This document shows, piece by piece, positions 18,954 through 28,342 of a stretch of 64,000 nt of DNA. Source of the DNA: an uncultured Thermanaerothrix sp. (GTDB taxonomy: Bacteria > Chloroflexota > Anaerolineae > Anaerolineales > Anaerolineaceae). The DNA lies in assembly GCF_938028735.1 (NCBI RefSeq), contig NZ_CALIMF010000005.1, forward strand, positions 62,001-126,000, read 5' to 3'. The position numbers and the translations under genes are program-made. The first letter of the stretch is position 1. Each line of letters opens with the position of its first letter. The notes below the pieces were generated by a model, which was given only the letters and a program-made list of their open reading frames with translations, had not been told where the DNA came from and ran no database searches.

Positions 18954-20171
18954 ATGCCAACCCCTGTCATTGTCGATGCTATTCGTACCCCCATTGGCAA
19001 TCTGGGGGGCATTCTGGCCACTGTGCGCCCAGACGATCTGGCCGCGCTCGTCATCCGCACCCTCGTGGAACGCAATCGGCTTGACCCCGCCCTAATTGAG
19101 GAGGTCTATCTTGGCTGTGCTAACCAGGCCGGGGAAGATAACCGCAATGTCGCCCGCATGGCGGCGTTGCTGGCTGGCCTGCCGGTAGAAGTGGCCGGGG
19201 TGACCTTCAACCGCTTATGCGCCTCTGGTCTGACCGCCGTTAACATGGCCGCGCGCGCCATTCGCGTGGGTGAGGGCGAGGTGTTTATTGCGGGGGGAGT
19301 TGAAAGCATGTCTCGTGCTCCTTACTCCATCCCCAAGGCCGAAAAACCTTTTCCTTATGGCAACCTGACCGCCTGGGATACCGCGCTGGGGTGGCGTTAT
19401 CCTCATCCGCGGATGATTGAAATGTACGGCATCGAATCAATGGGCGAAACTGCGGAAAATATTGCCGAGATGACTGGCATCACCCGCGAAGAGCAGGATC
19501 GGTTTGCCCTGCGCAGCCATCAGCGCGCCATTGCAGCGATTGACTCGGGGCGCTTTGCCGAAGAAATTGTGCCGGTACCCATCCCCCAACCTAAAGGTGA
19601 GCCCGTGTTGGCAACCACCGATGAGCGCCCCCGCCGCGACACCTCACTGGAAGCTCTGGCGCGCCTCAAACCGGCCTTCCGCCCCGGTGGGACGGTGACA
19701 GCGGGTAATGCTTCGGGGATGAACGACGGAGCAGCAGCCCTGCTGATCATGGGTGAAGAGCGCGCCCGCACTCTGGGGTTGCGCCCGCTGGTGCGTATTC
19801 TTGCCAGCGCTGCTGCCGGGGTTGTGCCGCGCTTGATGGGTTTGGGACCGGTGCCGGCCACACGCAAGGTCCTCGCCCGCGCCGGCTTGCACTTGGATCA
19901 AATTGGCCTGGTCGAGATCAACGAGGCGTTTGCCGTCCAGACACTGGCCGTCATCCGTGAACTGGGCTTAAATGAAGAAATAGTCAATGTCAACGGAGGT
20001 GCTGTTGCGTTGGGTCATCCGTTGGGTTGTTCTGGTGCGCGCATTTTGACCACCCTGGTTCACGAAATGCGCCGCCGCGCCCCCGAGATGCCGCGCCCCT
20101 TCTACGGCCTGGCTACCCTCTGCGTAGGTGTGGGGCAGGGCGAAGCCACCCTAGTGGAGTGGGTGGATTAA
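18954..20171 (+). CDS. Acetyl-CoA acyltransferase (thiolase family)
   Basis: 405 aa. N-terminal VDAIRTPIG, the nucleophile Cys89 in [14 protein letters not shown], the second active-site region [20 protein letters not shown], and the C-terminal Cys in [11 protein letters not shown]. It resembles beta-ketoadipyl-CoA/acetyl-CoA thiolases (PcaF/FadA/AtoB). It cleaves or forms 3-ketoacyl-CoA; beta-oxidation is the likely setting but no other beta-oxidation gene is nearby. GGAGG precedes the ATG. The epimerase gene begins 5 bp after its stop. Confidence 0.93.
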   Translation: MPTPVIVDAIRTPIGNLGGILATVRPDDLAALVIRTLVERNRLDPALIEEVYLGCANQAGEDNRNVARMAALLAGLPVEVAGVTFNRLCASGLTAVNMAARAIRVGEGEVFIAGGVESMSRAPYSIPKAEKPFPYGNLTAWDTALGWRYPHPRMIEMYGIESMGETAENIAEMTGITREEQDRFALRSHQRAIAAIDSGRFAEEIVPVPIPQPKGEPVLATTDERPRRDTSLEALARLKPAFRPGGTVTAGNASGMNDGAAALLIMGEERARTLGLRPLVRILASAAAGVVPRLMGLGPVPATRKVLARAGLHLDQIGLVEINEAFAVQTLAVIRELGLNEEIVNVNGGAVALGHPLGCSGARILTTLVHEMRRRAPEMPRPFYGLATLCVGVGQGEATLVEWVD

Positions 20172-20176
20172 GGGTT

Positions 20177-21172
20177 ATGCGTGTCCTGGTAACCGGCGCC
20201 AGCGGATTCATCGGTGGTCACCTGTGCCGCGAATTAATCGCGCGTGGTCACGCCGTGCGCGCCTTCCATCGCCCCACCAGTTCATTGCGCTTGCTGATGG
20301 ATCTGCCGGTGGAACATGCCCTAGGCGATCTGACCCGGCCCGAGAGTGTGGAGGCGGCGCTAGAAGGTGTGGAAGTGGTCTTTCATACTGCAGCCCTGCT
20401 GGGCGATCGCGCTAACCCAGCGCAACATTACGCCGTGACCGTAGAGGGTACCCGCACCCTCCTCATGGCAGCTCTGCGCGCTGGGGTGCAACGCGTGGTG
20501 CACACCAGTTCCGCTGTGGCGCTGGGAATTCCCATCGGTCCGCTACAGGCAAACGAGGATCCCCACCTGTACCTGATAGACGAAACCCATACCTGGAATT
20601 ACCCCCCTGAGCGCTGGCCCTATGCCTATGCCAAATACCTGGCCGAGATGGAAGTGCAGCGCGCGGTGGCGTTAGGTCTGGACGCGGTTGTTGTCAATCC
20701 TACCCTGGTGCTTGGTCCGGGGGATCACTACCGTCGCACCCGCTCCATCGTCGTTCAGGTGGCACGGCGACGGCTACCCTTTCTTACCTCCGGCGGGCTG
20801 AATGCCGTTCACGTTGCAGACGTGATTCAAGGCCACCTACTGGCATTGGAGCGCGGACGACGCGGAGAACGTTATCTGCTTGGAGGCGAGAACCTGACCC
20901 TGCGTGCTCTGGTCACTGCCATTGCCGCAGTTTGTGGCGTGCCGATGCCAACCCTGGAATGGCCGGCCAGGCTAATCCGCGCCCTCAGCCTCCCATTGAG
21001 CATGCTAGAAGCCTATGTGAACCTGCCCATCGAAGCACGCACGTTGGCACTGGCCGGATATTATTTCTACTACAGCCATGCCAAAGCCCAAACTGAACTC
21101 GGCTACACGCCACAGCATACCGTAGAAGCGGCAATCCGTGACACTTGGGCATGGCTTCAGGGGGAAATATAA
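20177..21172 (+). CDS. NAD(P)-dependent epimerase/dehydratase (extended SDR)
   Basis: 331 aa from the ATG at 20177 (AAGGG just upstream); the open frame continues upstream inside the thiolase gene but there is no site for an earlier start. N-terminal VLVTGASGFIGGHL (TGxxGxxG nucleotide-binding), HTSSAVALG with the Ser, and active site YAYAKYLAE (YxxxK). Overall like HpnA or dihydroflavonol reductase-type NAD-dependent epimerases. It may act on a sugar nucleotide or a sterol/hopanoid-type substrate, which the sequence does not settle. The stop abuts the convergent lipoprotein gene with no intergenic base. Confidence 0.9.
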   Translation: MRVLVTGASGFIGGHLCRELIARGHAVRAFHRPTSSLRLLMDLPVEHALGDLTRPESVEAALEGVEVVFHTAALLGDRANPAQHYAVTVEGTRTLLMAALRAGVQRVVHTSSAVALGIPIGPLQANEDPHLYLIDETHTWNYPPERWPYAYAKYLAEMEVQRAVALGLDAVVVNPTLVLGPGDHYRRTRSIVVQVARRRLPFLTSGGLNAVHVADVIQGHLLALERGRRGERYLLGGENLTLRALVTAIAAVCGVPMPTLEWPARLIRALSLPLSMLEAYVNLPIEARTLALAGYYFYYSHAKAQTELGYTPQHTVEAAIRDTWAWLQGEI

Positions 21173-22585
21173 TCAGAATCCCTGCGCCACTTCTGCCAAA
21201 GTAGCATCTAGTTCGGCCAGCACATCCGGCAAGGCGCCGCGCGGGGTCGTGCCTTGAAGCACTTGAGCGAAAGCATCCTGCACCACCCATTGCGCCTGCC
21301 GCCAGGCGGGGGTGTTGGGTGGGATCTGTGCAATTGGAATCAACGCCAGAGTCCCTCCCCACTGGGGATTCTCCGCGCGATAGTCCTCCAGCCAGGCTAC
21401 CGCTGATGGCCCCATTGGGTAGCCCCCACCGGCCCGCACCAGCGTGGCGTGTTGCTCCGGCTCGTCCAGCCAACGGATGAACAACCAGGTAGCCAGTTCT
21501 TGGGCTGGGGTGCTACGCAGGACACCGTACGAGAGCCCGCTGACAATCACCAGGGGTTTATCCCGTCCCGGGTAGGGACGCACCGTCCACACATCTGCGC
21601 TGTCTCGGCGCGCCATTGCCTGCTGTTGGGAGGGCAAATCCAACACGTCCCCGCTGTAGAAAAGCGCCCGCCGTTGGGCAAAATAAGCGTAAGGGGAAGG
21701 ATCACGCCCCACCCAGGCACACCCATCCTCGATCAAATCGCGCAAAAAACCCCAGGCTTCCAGAGCTTCCGGCTGATTGAAGCGCCACGCTCTATTGGTG
21801 GCGTCAAATTCATTGCGCAAGCCGAACGCCCGTAGCCAAGCCAGCGCGGTGAGGGGGTCGGTGTTGACCAGCCACCCCCCCGTGCCATCGTTGGTGCGGT
21901 CAGCATCACGACGATTGGCAGCCGCCGCAGCACACGCCTGATCGCGCCATTCCTCTGGGGTCTGGGGTGGAGCGTGGAACCCCAATTCCGCCGCCCAAGT
22001 CAGGTTATAGAACAGCACTGTCGCACTGCGCTGAGCAGGCAGGCCAATCTGCCAGCCATCCACTTGATCGCTCTGCCAAAAGACGAGCGGAATCTCTGCG
22101 CGGCGCGCCTCGCTCAACCCCCATTCACCATCGTTGAGCCAATCGTTGAGCGGACGCATGCGCTTATCCCGTACGTACCATGTCAGCAGGGTGGCTGGAG
22201 GTGCCACCACTCCATGCGCGATTTCACCTTCCGGATGCCCGCTCTCCACCCAATCAGCCAATACCATGCTGCTCCCCGCCGAGTCCACCTTAACCTCAAT
22301 CCCCCACGGATTCTCGTGATTGAACCGCAGGGCCAAATCACTCAGGGCGATCTCTAATGCTCCTACCCAGGGATGCCAGAAGTTAACTCTTACCCCCTGC
22401 AAAGCCACGGCGGGCAAGGCCGGGGTCTCAGTTGCAGCCATTAGCGCCTGGGTTGAGCGCGGCGTTGGCCCGGAATGTGGAGTTAAGGTAGGAGATGTTT
22501 CGGGCTGTGGTCTAACCTGACAAGCCACCAGCAACCAGACCAACCCCACAAGCATCCCTCGTCTCAGAAGGTCAAATGGGGGCAT
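21173..22585 (-). CDS. Extracellular solute-binding lipoprotein (ABC sugar-binding type)
   Basis: 470 aa. Signal peptide with lipobox LLVAC (Cys22), a Thr/Pro linker to about residue 60, then a family-1 solute-binding fold: VNFWHPW near the start, GLPAQRSATVLFYNLTWA and TPEEWRDQACAAAAA in the middle, and FYSGDVLDLPSQQQAM. It should bind an oligosaccharide or polyol outside the cell. No cognate permease or ATPase is adjacent, so it must share one from elsewhere or act alone. It may be co-transcribed with the upstream Nudix gene (3-bp gap). Confidence 0.88.
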   Translation of the reverse strand: MPPFDLLRRGMLVGLVWLLVACQVRPQPETSPTLTPHSGPTPRSTQALMAATETPALPAVALQGVRVNFWHPWVGALEIALSDLALRFNHENPWGIEVKVDSAGSSMVLADWVESGHPEGEIAHGVVAPPATLLTWYVRDKRMRPLNDWLNDGEWGLSEARRAEIPLVFWQSDQVDGWQIGLPAQRSATVLFYNLTWAAELGFHAPPQTPEEWRDQACAAAAANRRDADRTNDGTGGWLVNTDPLTALAWLRAFGLRNEFDATNRAWRFNQPEALEAWGFLRDLIEDGCAWVGRDPSPYAYFAQRRALFYSGDVLDLPSQQQAMARRDSADVWTVRPYPGRDKPLVIVSGLSYGVLRSTPAQELATWLFIRWLDEPEQHATLVRAGGGYPMGPSAVAWLEDYRAENPQWGGTLALIPIAQIPPNTPAWRQAQWVVQDAFAQVLQGTTPRGALPDVLAELDATLAEVAQGF

Positions 22586-22588
22586 GGC

Positions 22589-23212
22589 TCAATCAAAATC
22601 GGCCGGCCACTCAGGATGTTGGTAATGCTCAAACATACGCTGAATCTCATCCGGGGTGGTGCGTGCCAGCGAGAGCGGCGGGATGGTCTCTGCGGCAAAA
22701 AAGCCCACCCCATCCGTCTCCAGGCTAGTTTGGGGTTCACCTCCCAGTAACTCACAGCGCATGAAGATTTTGTAGAGGTGAAAGAGGTAAGGCGGGTGAC
22801 CGTGGTAATTGCGGTCATAGAGGGCCAATAATTTGACCGCGCGCACGCGATAACCCGATTCCTCCCATACTTCACGCTCCACGGCGCGGCTGGGAGACTC
22901 GCCTACGTCCACCCACCCACCAGGAAGTGTCCACGCCCCGTCCGCGCGCTCCTTGACCATCAGCAGCCGCCCTTGATCATCAAAAACCACCCCGCGGATA
23001 TCCACTTTGGGCGTGGCATAGCCCGCCTCACGCATTAGCACGTCTGCAACCACATCGGTGCCTACATCGCTATGGGCAGCGATGATTTCAGCCGCTATCT
23101 TCTGTAGCGCACGATAGCGCTCGGCATCATAGGGATTCGGGGTATAGGCTAGGCCGGATTGAGCCAGCGCTTGGATACGCTGTGCCCAATCCAGCCATCG
23201 GGGTTGTGCCAT
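22589..23212 (-). CDS. Nudix hydrolase with N-terminal NUDIX_N domain
   Basis: 207 aa. Residues 1-60 resemble the helical NUDIX_N domain (LAQSGLAYTPNPYDAERYRAL) of Gram-positive ADP-ribose pyrophosphatases. The Nudix box runs from GGWVDVGESPSRAVEREVWE into ESGY (about residues 97-119), with all metal-binding Glu residues present. It hydrolyses a nucleoside diphosphate linked to another moiety; ADP-ribose is most likely by family. It lies just after pheT on the same strand (9-bp gap), so it may be the third gene of the pheST operon. Confidence 0.9.
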   Translation of the reverse strand: MAQPRWLDWAQRIQALAQSGLAYTPNPYDAERYRALQKIAAEIIAAHSDVGTDVVADVLMREAGYATPKVDIRGVVFDDQGRLLMVKERADGAWTLPGGWVDVGESPSRAVEREVWEESGYRVRAVKLLALYDRNYHGHPPYLFHLYKIFMRCELLGGEPQTSLETDGVGFFAAETIPPLSLARTTPDEIQRMFEHYQHPEWPADFD

Positions 23213-23221
23213 AAACCTCCA

Positions 23222-25753
23222 TTAACTGCGCAAACGCGCTCCCAGAGTTTGCTCCAGGCGACGGATGATTTTCTGGCGAATCTGCGCGGCTTCGGCATCG
23301 GTGAGGGTATGGTCCGGCGCCTGATAGGTCAAATTATACGCCAGACTCTTCTTCCCAGCCCCAATTTGCTCTCCGCGGAAGACATCGAACAGGTGCACAC
23401 GCGTTAGCATCTTACCCCCCGCCTGACGGATGATTGACTCAACCTGGGCTGCCGGCACGCTCTCGTCCACCACCACCGCAATATCTTCAATCACCGGCGG
23501 GTAAACCGGCACCCCCTGAACTTCAAATCGCTCTGGGACCAGGGAAAGTAAAGCTGTGGCATCCAGTTCAGCCACCAGCACCGGCGCCGGGCCAAAATCA
23601 TAGCGCGCCTTGACCAGTGGATGTACCTCACCCAGGTAACCCAACTCACGCTCACCACTGTAAAGCACGGCACTCTTGCCGGGGTGGAGGCTGGGATACG
23701 AAGCGGGCTCAATGCGCCAATGGGGCACATGCAAGGCCTCCGCCATCTCCTCTAAAATACCCTTGAGATCGAAGAAATCAGCCAAGGGGGGCTCTGCACG
23801 ATCCCAAGCCGGCAGGTGGCGTACCCCGCTCAGCACCAAGGCCAAGCGCAAGGGTTCTTCGGGCAGATCCTGCCCCGGCAACGGCAGGAATACCGGCCCG
23901 ATCTCAAAGAACGCCAACCGCTCGCTCAAGCGGGCGTTGCGCTCGGCTACTTCTAGCACCGCTGCCAGTAGACTGCGGCGCATGACACTCCGTTCAGGTG
24001 CAATGGGGTTAGCCAGACGTACATAATCCGGCGGCGTGTAATCTCCCTCGGCAGGTGCCAGCCAGCGCGCCTCACGCTCCGGCGAGGTCAGGCGGTAGGT
24101 AACCACCTCCTGCAACCCCAGCCCTACCAACACATCCCGCAGGGCTTCTTCAGCCTGTAGCAGGGGCTGGTTGCGCTGCTGGGGTAGGGGATCGGCAGGT
24201 AGGGTCTCCGGCAAGCGGTCGTAACCGTAAAGGCGCGCAATCTCCTCGATCAAGTCCGCCTTACCAATGACCCCCTCACCGATGTCCAAACGATGTGGAG
24301 GGACACGTGCAATCACCGTTTCACCCTGAACCTGGCAAGCGAATTCCAGACGCCGTAACAGGTCCGCCACTTCCTCTCCCCGAAGCGAAACACCTAGCCA
24401 GCGCCGCACTTCAGCCTCGCTCAAGTGAACCTCCGGATCCACGGGGGGCTTCGGGTAGGCGTCCACCAACCCTTCAGCCACTCGGCCACCGCTCCAGGCC
24501 GCCATATAAGCCAAACACACACGCACCGCCTCTGGGGCCAGTGCAGGGTGCACGCCGCGCGCAAAGCGGTAGGCTGCCTCAGAACTCAAGCGCAACGCTG
24601 AAGCCGCCCGCCGGACGTTGATTGGATTCCAGGTCGCTCCCTCCAGCAATACATTACGTGTGGCTTCGGTCACCTCGCTCTCCAGGCCGCCCATAATCCC
24701 CGCCAGCGAAAGGGGGCCAGCCGTATCGGTGACCAGGATCATGTAAGGCTCTAGCGTGCGCTCCACACCATCCAGCGTGGTGAGGCGTTCGCCCTCCCGA
24801 GCCGGCCGGGTGATGATCGTGGGGGGCTTGCCTCCGGCGCGCGTTAGAAGCACATCGTAATCAAAAGCGTGCAAGGGTTCACCCAACATCAGCATGACGT
24901 AGTTGGTCGCGTCTACCACGCTGTTGATGGGACGCATACCTGCCAGGCGCAAACGTCGTTGCACCCAGTAGGGACTAGGGCGCGGCGTCACCCCCTCGAT
25001 CAGGCCCAACACAAACCGCGGGTTGAGATCTGGGTCGGTAATCTGGATCGCCGCTCGGCCCTCAATGGAAGCGCCACGTTCAAAGGGCGGCAAAGGAGGC
25101 TGACGCAGAGGTTTGCCCGTCAAAGCTGCCAATTCGCGCGCCACGCCCAGGATGCTGGCTGCACGAATCATATTGGGCAGGATAGCGATCTCCAGCACCG
25201 CATCACCCATATAATCCACCAGCGGCATTCCTACTGGAGCGTCGTCATCCAAAATGATGATCCCTTCATGCTCTTCAGAGATACCCAATTCTTTTTCCGA
25301 GCACACCATCGAGAACGATTCAACGCCACGGATCTTGGTGCGCTTGAGCGTGGTTAGAACAAACCCTGGCTGATGCCCATCGTACAGGCGCGCCCCCTCG
25401 CGGGCATAAGCCACCTTAAGGGGCTTGGGAAGCGGACCCTGCCCTTTATAAGGGAACAAATTAGGCGCACCGGTGAGCACAGTGAGCGTCTCACGCCCAT
25501 CATAGAGACGACATAGCACCAGCCGATCCGCATTCGGATGAGGCATCACCTCTTCAATCTGCGCAACCACAATCTTATCGGGATCCCAGGAGAGACCCTC
25601 GATTTTGAATTCGTGCGCCTCGGCGGGCATGGGTAATCCCACCAGACGAATTTCTTCCACCTCCAGCCCGGCCATAGTTAGGCGATAGGCCAGTTCCGGC
25701 AGAGAAAGGTCAATCTCCACAAATTCCTTCAACCATGAGAGCGGTACTTTCAT
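23222..25753 (-). CDS. pheT: Phenylalanyl-tRNA synthetase beta subunit
   Basis: 843 aa, full length. Starts MKVPLSWLKEFVEIDLSL, then a tRNA-binding OB domain (about 45-160, VVAQIEEVMPHPNADRLVLC), B3/B4 editing domain, B5, catalytic-like core (RLANPIAPERSVMRRSLL) and a C-terminal ferredoxin-fold anticodon-binding domain (YPPVIEDIAVVVDESVPA). It forms the alpha2-beta2 synthetase with PheS; editing of mischarged Tyr takes place in B3/B4. Lies 32 bp after pheS. Confidence 0.97.
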   Translation of the reverse strand: MKVPLSWLKEFVEIDLSLPELAYRLTMAGLEVEEIRLVGLPMPAEAHEFKIEGLSWDPDKIVVAQIEEVMPHPNADRLVLCRLYDGRETLTVLTGAPNLFPYKGQGPLPKPLKVAYAREGARLYDGHQPGFVLTTLKRTKIRGVESFSMVCSEKELGISEEHEGIIILDDDAPVGMPLVDYMGDAVLEIAILPNMIRAASILGVARELAALTGKPLRQPPLPPFERGASIEGRAAIQITDPDLNPRFVLGLIEGVTPRPSPYWVQRRLRLAGMRPINSVVDATNYVMLMLGEPLHAFDYDVLLTRAGGKPPTIITRPAREGERLTTLDGVERTLEPYMILVTDTAGPLSLAGIMGGLESEVTEATRNVLLEGATWNPINVRRAASALRLSSEAAYRFARGVHPALAPEAVRVCLAYMAAWSGGRVAEGLVDAYPKPPVDPEVHLSEAEVRRWLGVSLRGEEVADLLRRLEFACQVQGETVIARVPPHRLDIGEGVIGKADLIEEIARLYGYDRLPETLPADPLPQQRNQPLLQAEEALRDVLVGLGLQEVVTYRLTSPEREARWLAPAEGDYTPPDYVRLANPIAPERSVMRRSLLAAVLEVAERNARLSERLAFFEIGPVFLPLPGQDLPEEPLRLALVLSGVRHLPAWDRAEPPLADFFDLKGILEEMAEALHVPHWRIEPASYPSLHPGKSAVLYSGERELGYLGEVHPLVKARYDFGPAPVLVAELDATALLSLVPERFEVQGVPVYPPVIEDIAVVVDESVPAAQVESIIRQAGGKMLTRVHLFDVFRGEQIGAGKKSLAYNLTYQAPDHTLTDAEAAQIRQKIIRRLEQTLGARLRS

Positions 25754-25785
25754 CTCACCTCCATGCGTCCAATAGATCTTACTAG

Positions 25786-26826
25786 CTAGAATTGACTCAG
25801 GAAACGAACGTCATTCGCCCAGAAGTAGCGGATATCTTCAATGCGATGGAGCAGCATGGTGATGCGCTCTACACCCATGCCGGCGGCAAAGCCGCCGAAT
25901 TCCTCCGGATCATACCCCCCGTTTTGAAGCACCGTGGGGTGTACCATCCCACAACCCAAGATTTCCAACCAGCCAGAACCCTTGCACACGGTGCACCCTT
26001 TACCACCGCACACAAAACACTCTACATCCATCTCAGCGCTGGGCTCTGTGAAAGGAAAGTAGGACGGGCGCAGGCGGGTGCGGGCCTGTTCGCCGAAGAG
26101 ACGGCGGGCAAAGGTATTTAGCGTCCCCTTCAAATCACTGAAGGTGATGTTCCGCCCAACCGCCAGCACTTCCACCTGGTTGAATTGGATCTCGGAGCGG
26201 GCGCTAATTTGCTCATAGCGGTAGCACATCCCTGGCAAGATCACCCGAATGGGCTGCGGTGCGCGCTCGCGCATCACGTGAATCTGCCCCGGTGACGTAT
26301 GGGTGCGTAGCAGCACGCCGGAAGTGGTGGTGTAAAAGGTATCCCACAAGTCGCGCGCCGGATGATGGGCTGGCATGTTCAGCAATTCGAAGTTATACGC
26401 ATCGCTCTCAACCTCGCGACTGCGGTAGACCTGGAAACCCATCTCGGCAAAGATATGCACAATGCGGCGCAGGGTACGGGTGGTGGGATGTAGCCTTCCC
26501 AGTTCTGGGCGCCGCCCAGGCAAGGTTACGTCCAGGCGCTCGCTCTCCAACGCACGGCGCAGGGCAGCGGCGCGCAGGGCGGCAGCCCGCTCCTCCAACG
26601 CTGCCTCCAGCGCTTGCTTAACTTGGTTGGCGCGCTGCCCAACCTGGGGGCGCACTTCTTTGGGCAATTGCCCCAGGCGCGAAAAAATTTGCATCAGAGG
26701 TGCATTGCGCCCCAGATGCGCCACGCGCCAGGCTTGTAAAGCCGCTTCGTCATTAACCGCCTCCAGTTCCTGCAAGGCGCGTGCCTGTAAAGCATCCAAT
26801 TCATTAATCTCGAGAACATCGTCCAT
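25786..26826 (-). CDS. pheS: Phenylalanyl-tRNA synthetase alpha subunit
   Basis: 346 aa class II synthetase subunit. An N-terminal coiled coil (about 5-95) binds the tRNA; motif 2/3 regions include HTSPGQIHVM, MCYRYEQISARSEIQFNQVE and GFAAGMGVERITMLLH. The usual four-Cys stretch CFVCGGKGCTVCKGSGW is present. It charges tRNA-Phe together with PheT. The ATG has GGAGG at 7 nt. Expression should be governed by the T-box leader upstream. Confidence 0.97.
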   Translation of the reverse strand: MDDVLEINELDALQARALQELEAVNDEAALQAWRVAHLGRNAPLMQIFSRLGQLPKEVRPQVGQRANQVKQALEAALEERAAALRAAALRRALESERLDVTLPGRRPELGRLHPTTRTLRRIVHIFAEMGFQVYRSREVESDAYNFELLNMPAHHPARDLWDTFYTTTSGVLLRTHTSPGQIHVMRERAPQPIRVILPGMCYRYEQISARSEIQFNQVEVLAVGRNITFSDLKGTLNTFARRLFGEQARTRLRPSYFPFTEPSAEMDVECFVCGGKGCTVCKGSGWLEILGCGMVHPTVLQNGGYDPEEFGGFAAGMGVERITMLLHRIEDIRYFWANDVRFLSQF

Positions 26827-26840
26827 CGTGCAACCTCCAC

Positions 26841-26873
26841 AAAATAAAAATCCCGTCCCAGCCAGGGACGGGG
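26841..26873 (-). terminator. T-box regulated terminator hairpin
   Basis: 8-bp stem CCCGTCCC/GGGACGGG with a 5-nt loop followed by ATTTTTATTTT. The left arm competes with the T-box antiterminator. It lies 15 nt before the pheS ATG. Confidence 0.9.
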
Positions 26874-27168
26874 TTGTGTGCCCGCGGTACCACCCTGATT
26901 GGCTGTGTGGTCACACAGCCCACTCACCCAACGGCCACCCAACGGGTGACGATTGGCGTGCCCGCTAACGGGGGCCAGACGGCTCAGACTACTTACCTGC
27001 GCATGGTAACGCTAGCACGTGGCAGGTTTCACCCGAGCGGCTCGGGAGGGAACTTCGGTCGGTTTCCGGCGAGCTGGGGTCGCAGCCTATGCCCCAGCCT
27101 CTCTGGCGCGTTCTGCCGACTTACTTTCCTCCGTCAGCGCCATTCACTTTTAAGGGTGTCAGAAAATC
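26841..27168 (-). ncRNA. T-box riboswitch, tRNA-Phe specific (pheST leader)
   Basis: The antiterminator signature AGGGTGGTACCGCGG (26896-26882) is exact, and its UGGU bulge would pair with the ACCA end of the tRNA. In stem I the 5' AGTA and 3' GAAG of the loop-E motif flank the specifier codon TTC (27052-27050), a Phe codon, which matches the genes controlled. A terminator hairpin follows. Uncharged tRNA-Phe should stabilise the antiterminator and switch on pheST. Confidence 0.95.
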
Positions 27169-27174
27169 TGGCTT

Positions 27175-27203
27175 TATTATCGGCAAAAGCCAGGGGTTGT
27201 CAA
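27175..27203 (-). promoter_or_regulatory. pheST T-box promoter
   Basis: Consensus -35 TTGACA (27203-27198), 17-nt spacer and -10 ATAATA (or TAATAA at 18 nt). It lies back to back with the holB promoter, the two -35 boxes being 10 bp apart. Confidence 0.8.
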
Positions 27204-27213
27204 GGGAAACACG

Positions 27214-27242
27214 TTGCCAGAACCCACCCCTTGGGCTAGAAT
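27214..27242 (+). promoter_or_regulatory. holB promoter, near-leaderless
   Basis: -35 TTGCCA (27214-27219), 17-nt spacer, -10 TAGAAT (27237-27242). The ATG is 9 nt after the -10 and has no ribosome-binding site, so the mRNA has at most a few leader bases. Confidence 0.75.
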
Positions 27243-27251
27243 CGTAACGCT

Positions 27252-28259
27252 ATGAGTTGGGAGATTTGGGGCCACACTTGGGCCGTTGATCTACTCCAGG
27301 GGCATCTACGCCAGCAACGCCTGCGCCATGCCTATCTTTTTTGCGGGCCAGCGGGGGTGGGCCGGCGCACCTTGGCTCTGCGCTTTGCTCAGGCGCTCAA
27401 TTGTCCAACTCCTCCCGGAGCCGGGCAATCCTGCGGCACCTGCCGTACCTGTCGCCAAATTGCCCAGATGGCTCACCCAGATTTGTTTCCCGTCCAGGCA
27501 GAAAGCGGTAGCATAAAAGTTGAACAGGTGCGCGCTTTGCAGCACGACCTGCAATTGGCCCCCTATGAGAGCCCCTATCGTGTCGCTCTACTCCTCAACC
27601 TGGAACGCGCTACCCCCAGTGCGCAAAATGCCCTGCTGAAAACTCTGGAAGAGCCGCCGGCACATGCAGTTCTCTTGCTCACAGCTGAGGCCCCCGAAGC
27701 ACTATTACCCACCCTCGTCTCGCGCTGTGAAGTCCTACGCCTGCGCCCACTGCCAATTACCGAACTTGAAACCCTGCTTCGTGATCACCAGGGTCTGCCC
27801 TATGAACAAGCCCGCGAACTGGCTCATCTCTCAGGGGGGCGTCCCGGGCTGGCACTCCGCTTTCACAACGAGCCAGAATACTATCAAGAGCATCAGCGTT
27901 GGATTCAGGACGGGCTTTACTTGTTGGGTCAAAAACGGGTGGAACGTTTTCAATATGTCGAAAGTCTAAGCCGAGATCGGGAAAAAATGCGCGCTGCCTT
28001 ACAAGCCTGGGTTACTCTCTGGCGGGATCTCTGGCTGTGTACCACCAACGCTCCAGTGCCCCTGACCAACTTGGCCTTCGAGACCCCTATCCGCACATTA
28101 GCACGCCAGTTGGAGGAGGGGCAAGCCGCACGATGTTTGGCCATGCTGGAACAAGGAATTACCCATCTGGACGCTAATCTCAACGCGCGTTTGTTGGGAG
28201 AATTTCTACTTCTCGGCTGGCCCTACCTCACCGCGGTTGAAGACGAAATCCGGGCATAA
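27252..28259 (+). CDS. holB: DNA polymerase III delta' subunit
   Basis: 335 aa clamp-loader subunit. The AAA+ P-loop is degenerate (GPAGVGRRTLA, Lys replaced by Arg), as expected for delta', which need not bind ATP. A zinc module with Cys residues CGTCRTC lies near residue 65. LLNLERATPSAQNALLKTLE with the sensor region and the SRC arginine-finger motif (LVSRCEVLRL) follow. It assembles with delta and tau/gamma to load the beta clamp. Divergent from pheS. Confidence 0.93.
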   Translation: MSWEIWGHTWAVDLLQGHLRQQRLRHAYLFCGPAGVGRRTLALRFAQALNCPTPPGAGQSCGTCRTCRQIAQMAHPDLFPVQAESGSIKVEQVRALQHDLQLAPYESPYRVALLLNLERATPSAQNALLKTLEEPPAHAVLLLTAEAPEALLPTLVSRCEVLRLRPLPITELETLLRDHQGLPYEQARELAHLSGGRPGLALRFHNEPEYYQEHQRWIQDGLYLLGQKRVERFQYVESLSRDREKMRAALQAWVTLWRDLWLCTTNAPVPLTNLAFETPIRTLARQLEEGQAARCLAMLEQGITHLDANLNARLLGEFLLLGWPYLTAVEDEIRA

Positions 28260-28266
28260 TATCATC

Positions 28267-28314
28267 CTGGCAGGGTCAGTGGGATATGATATAATTACGA
28301 CAAACACAGTCGTA
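28267..28314 (+). promoter_or_regulatory. Promoter and palindromic operator of the Cys-rich miniprotein gene
   Basis: -35 CTGGCA (28267-28272), 17-nt spacer, extended -10 TGATATAAT (TATAAT 28290-28295). Immediately downstream, over the expected +1, is an inverted repeat TACGAC-N7-GTCGTA (28296-28301 and 28309-28314), well placed for a repressor. Confidence 0.6.
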
Positions 28315-28342
28315 TTATCCTGGTCATTAAAGGAGTCCGCTC

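Noticed and set aside
21170-21175. Zero-gap convergent stops as a sign of gene truncation
   Set aside because: Both proteins have complete C-terminal family regions, so this is only tight packing.
27252-28259. Mutated Walker A Lys in HolB as a broken gene
   Set aside because: Loss of the P-loop Lys is usual in delta' subunits, and the rest of the protein is intact.
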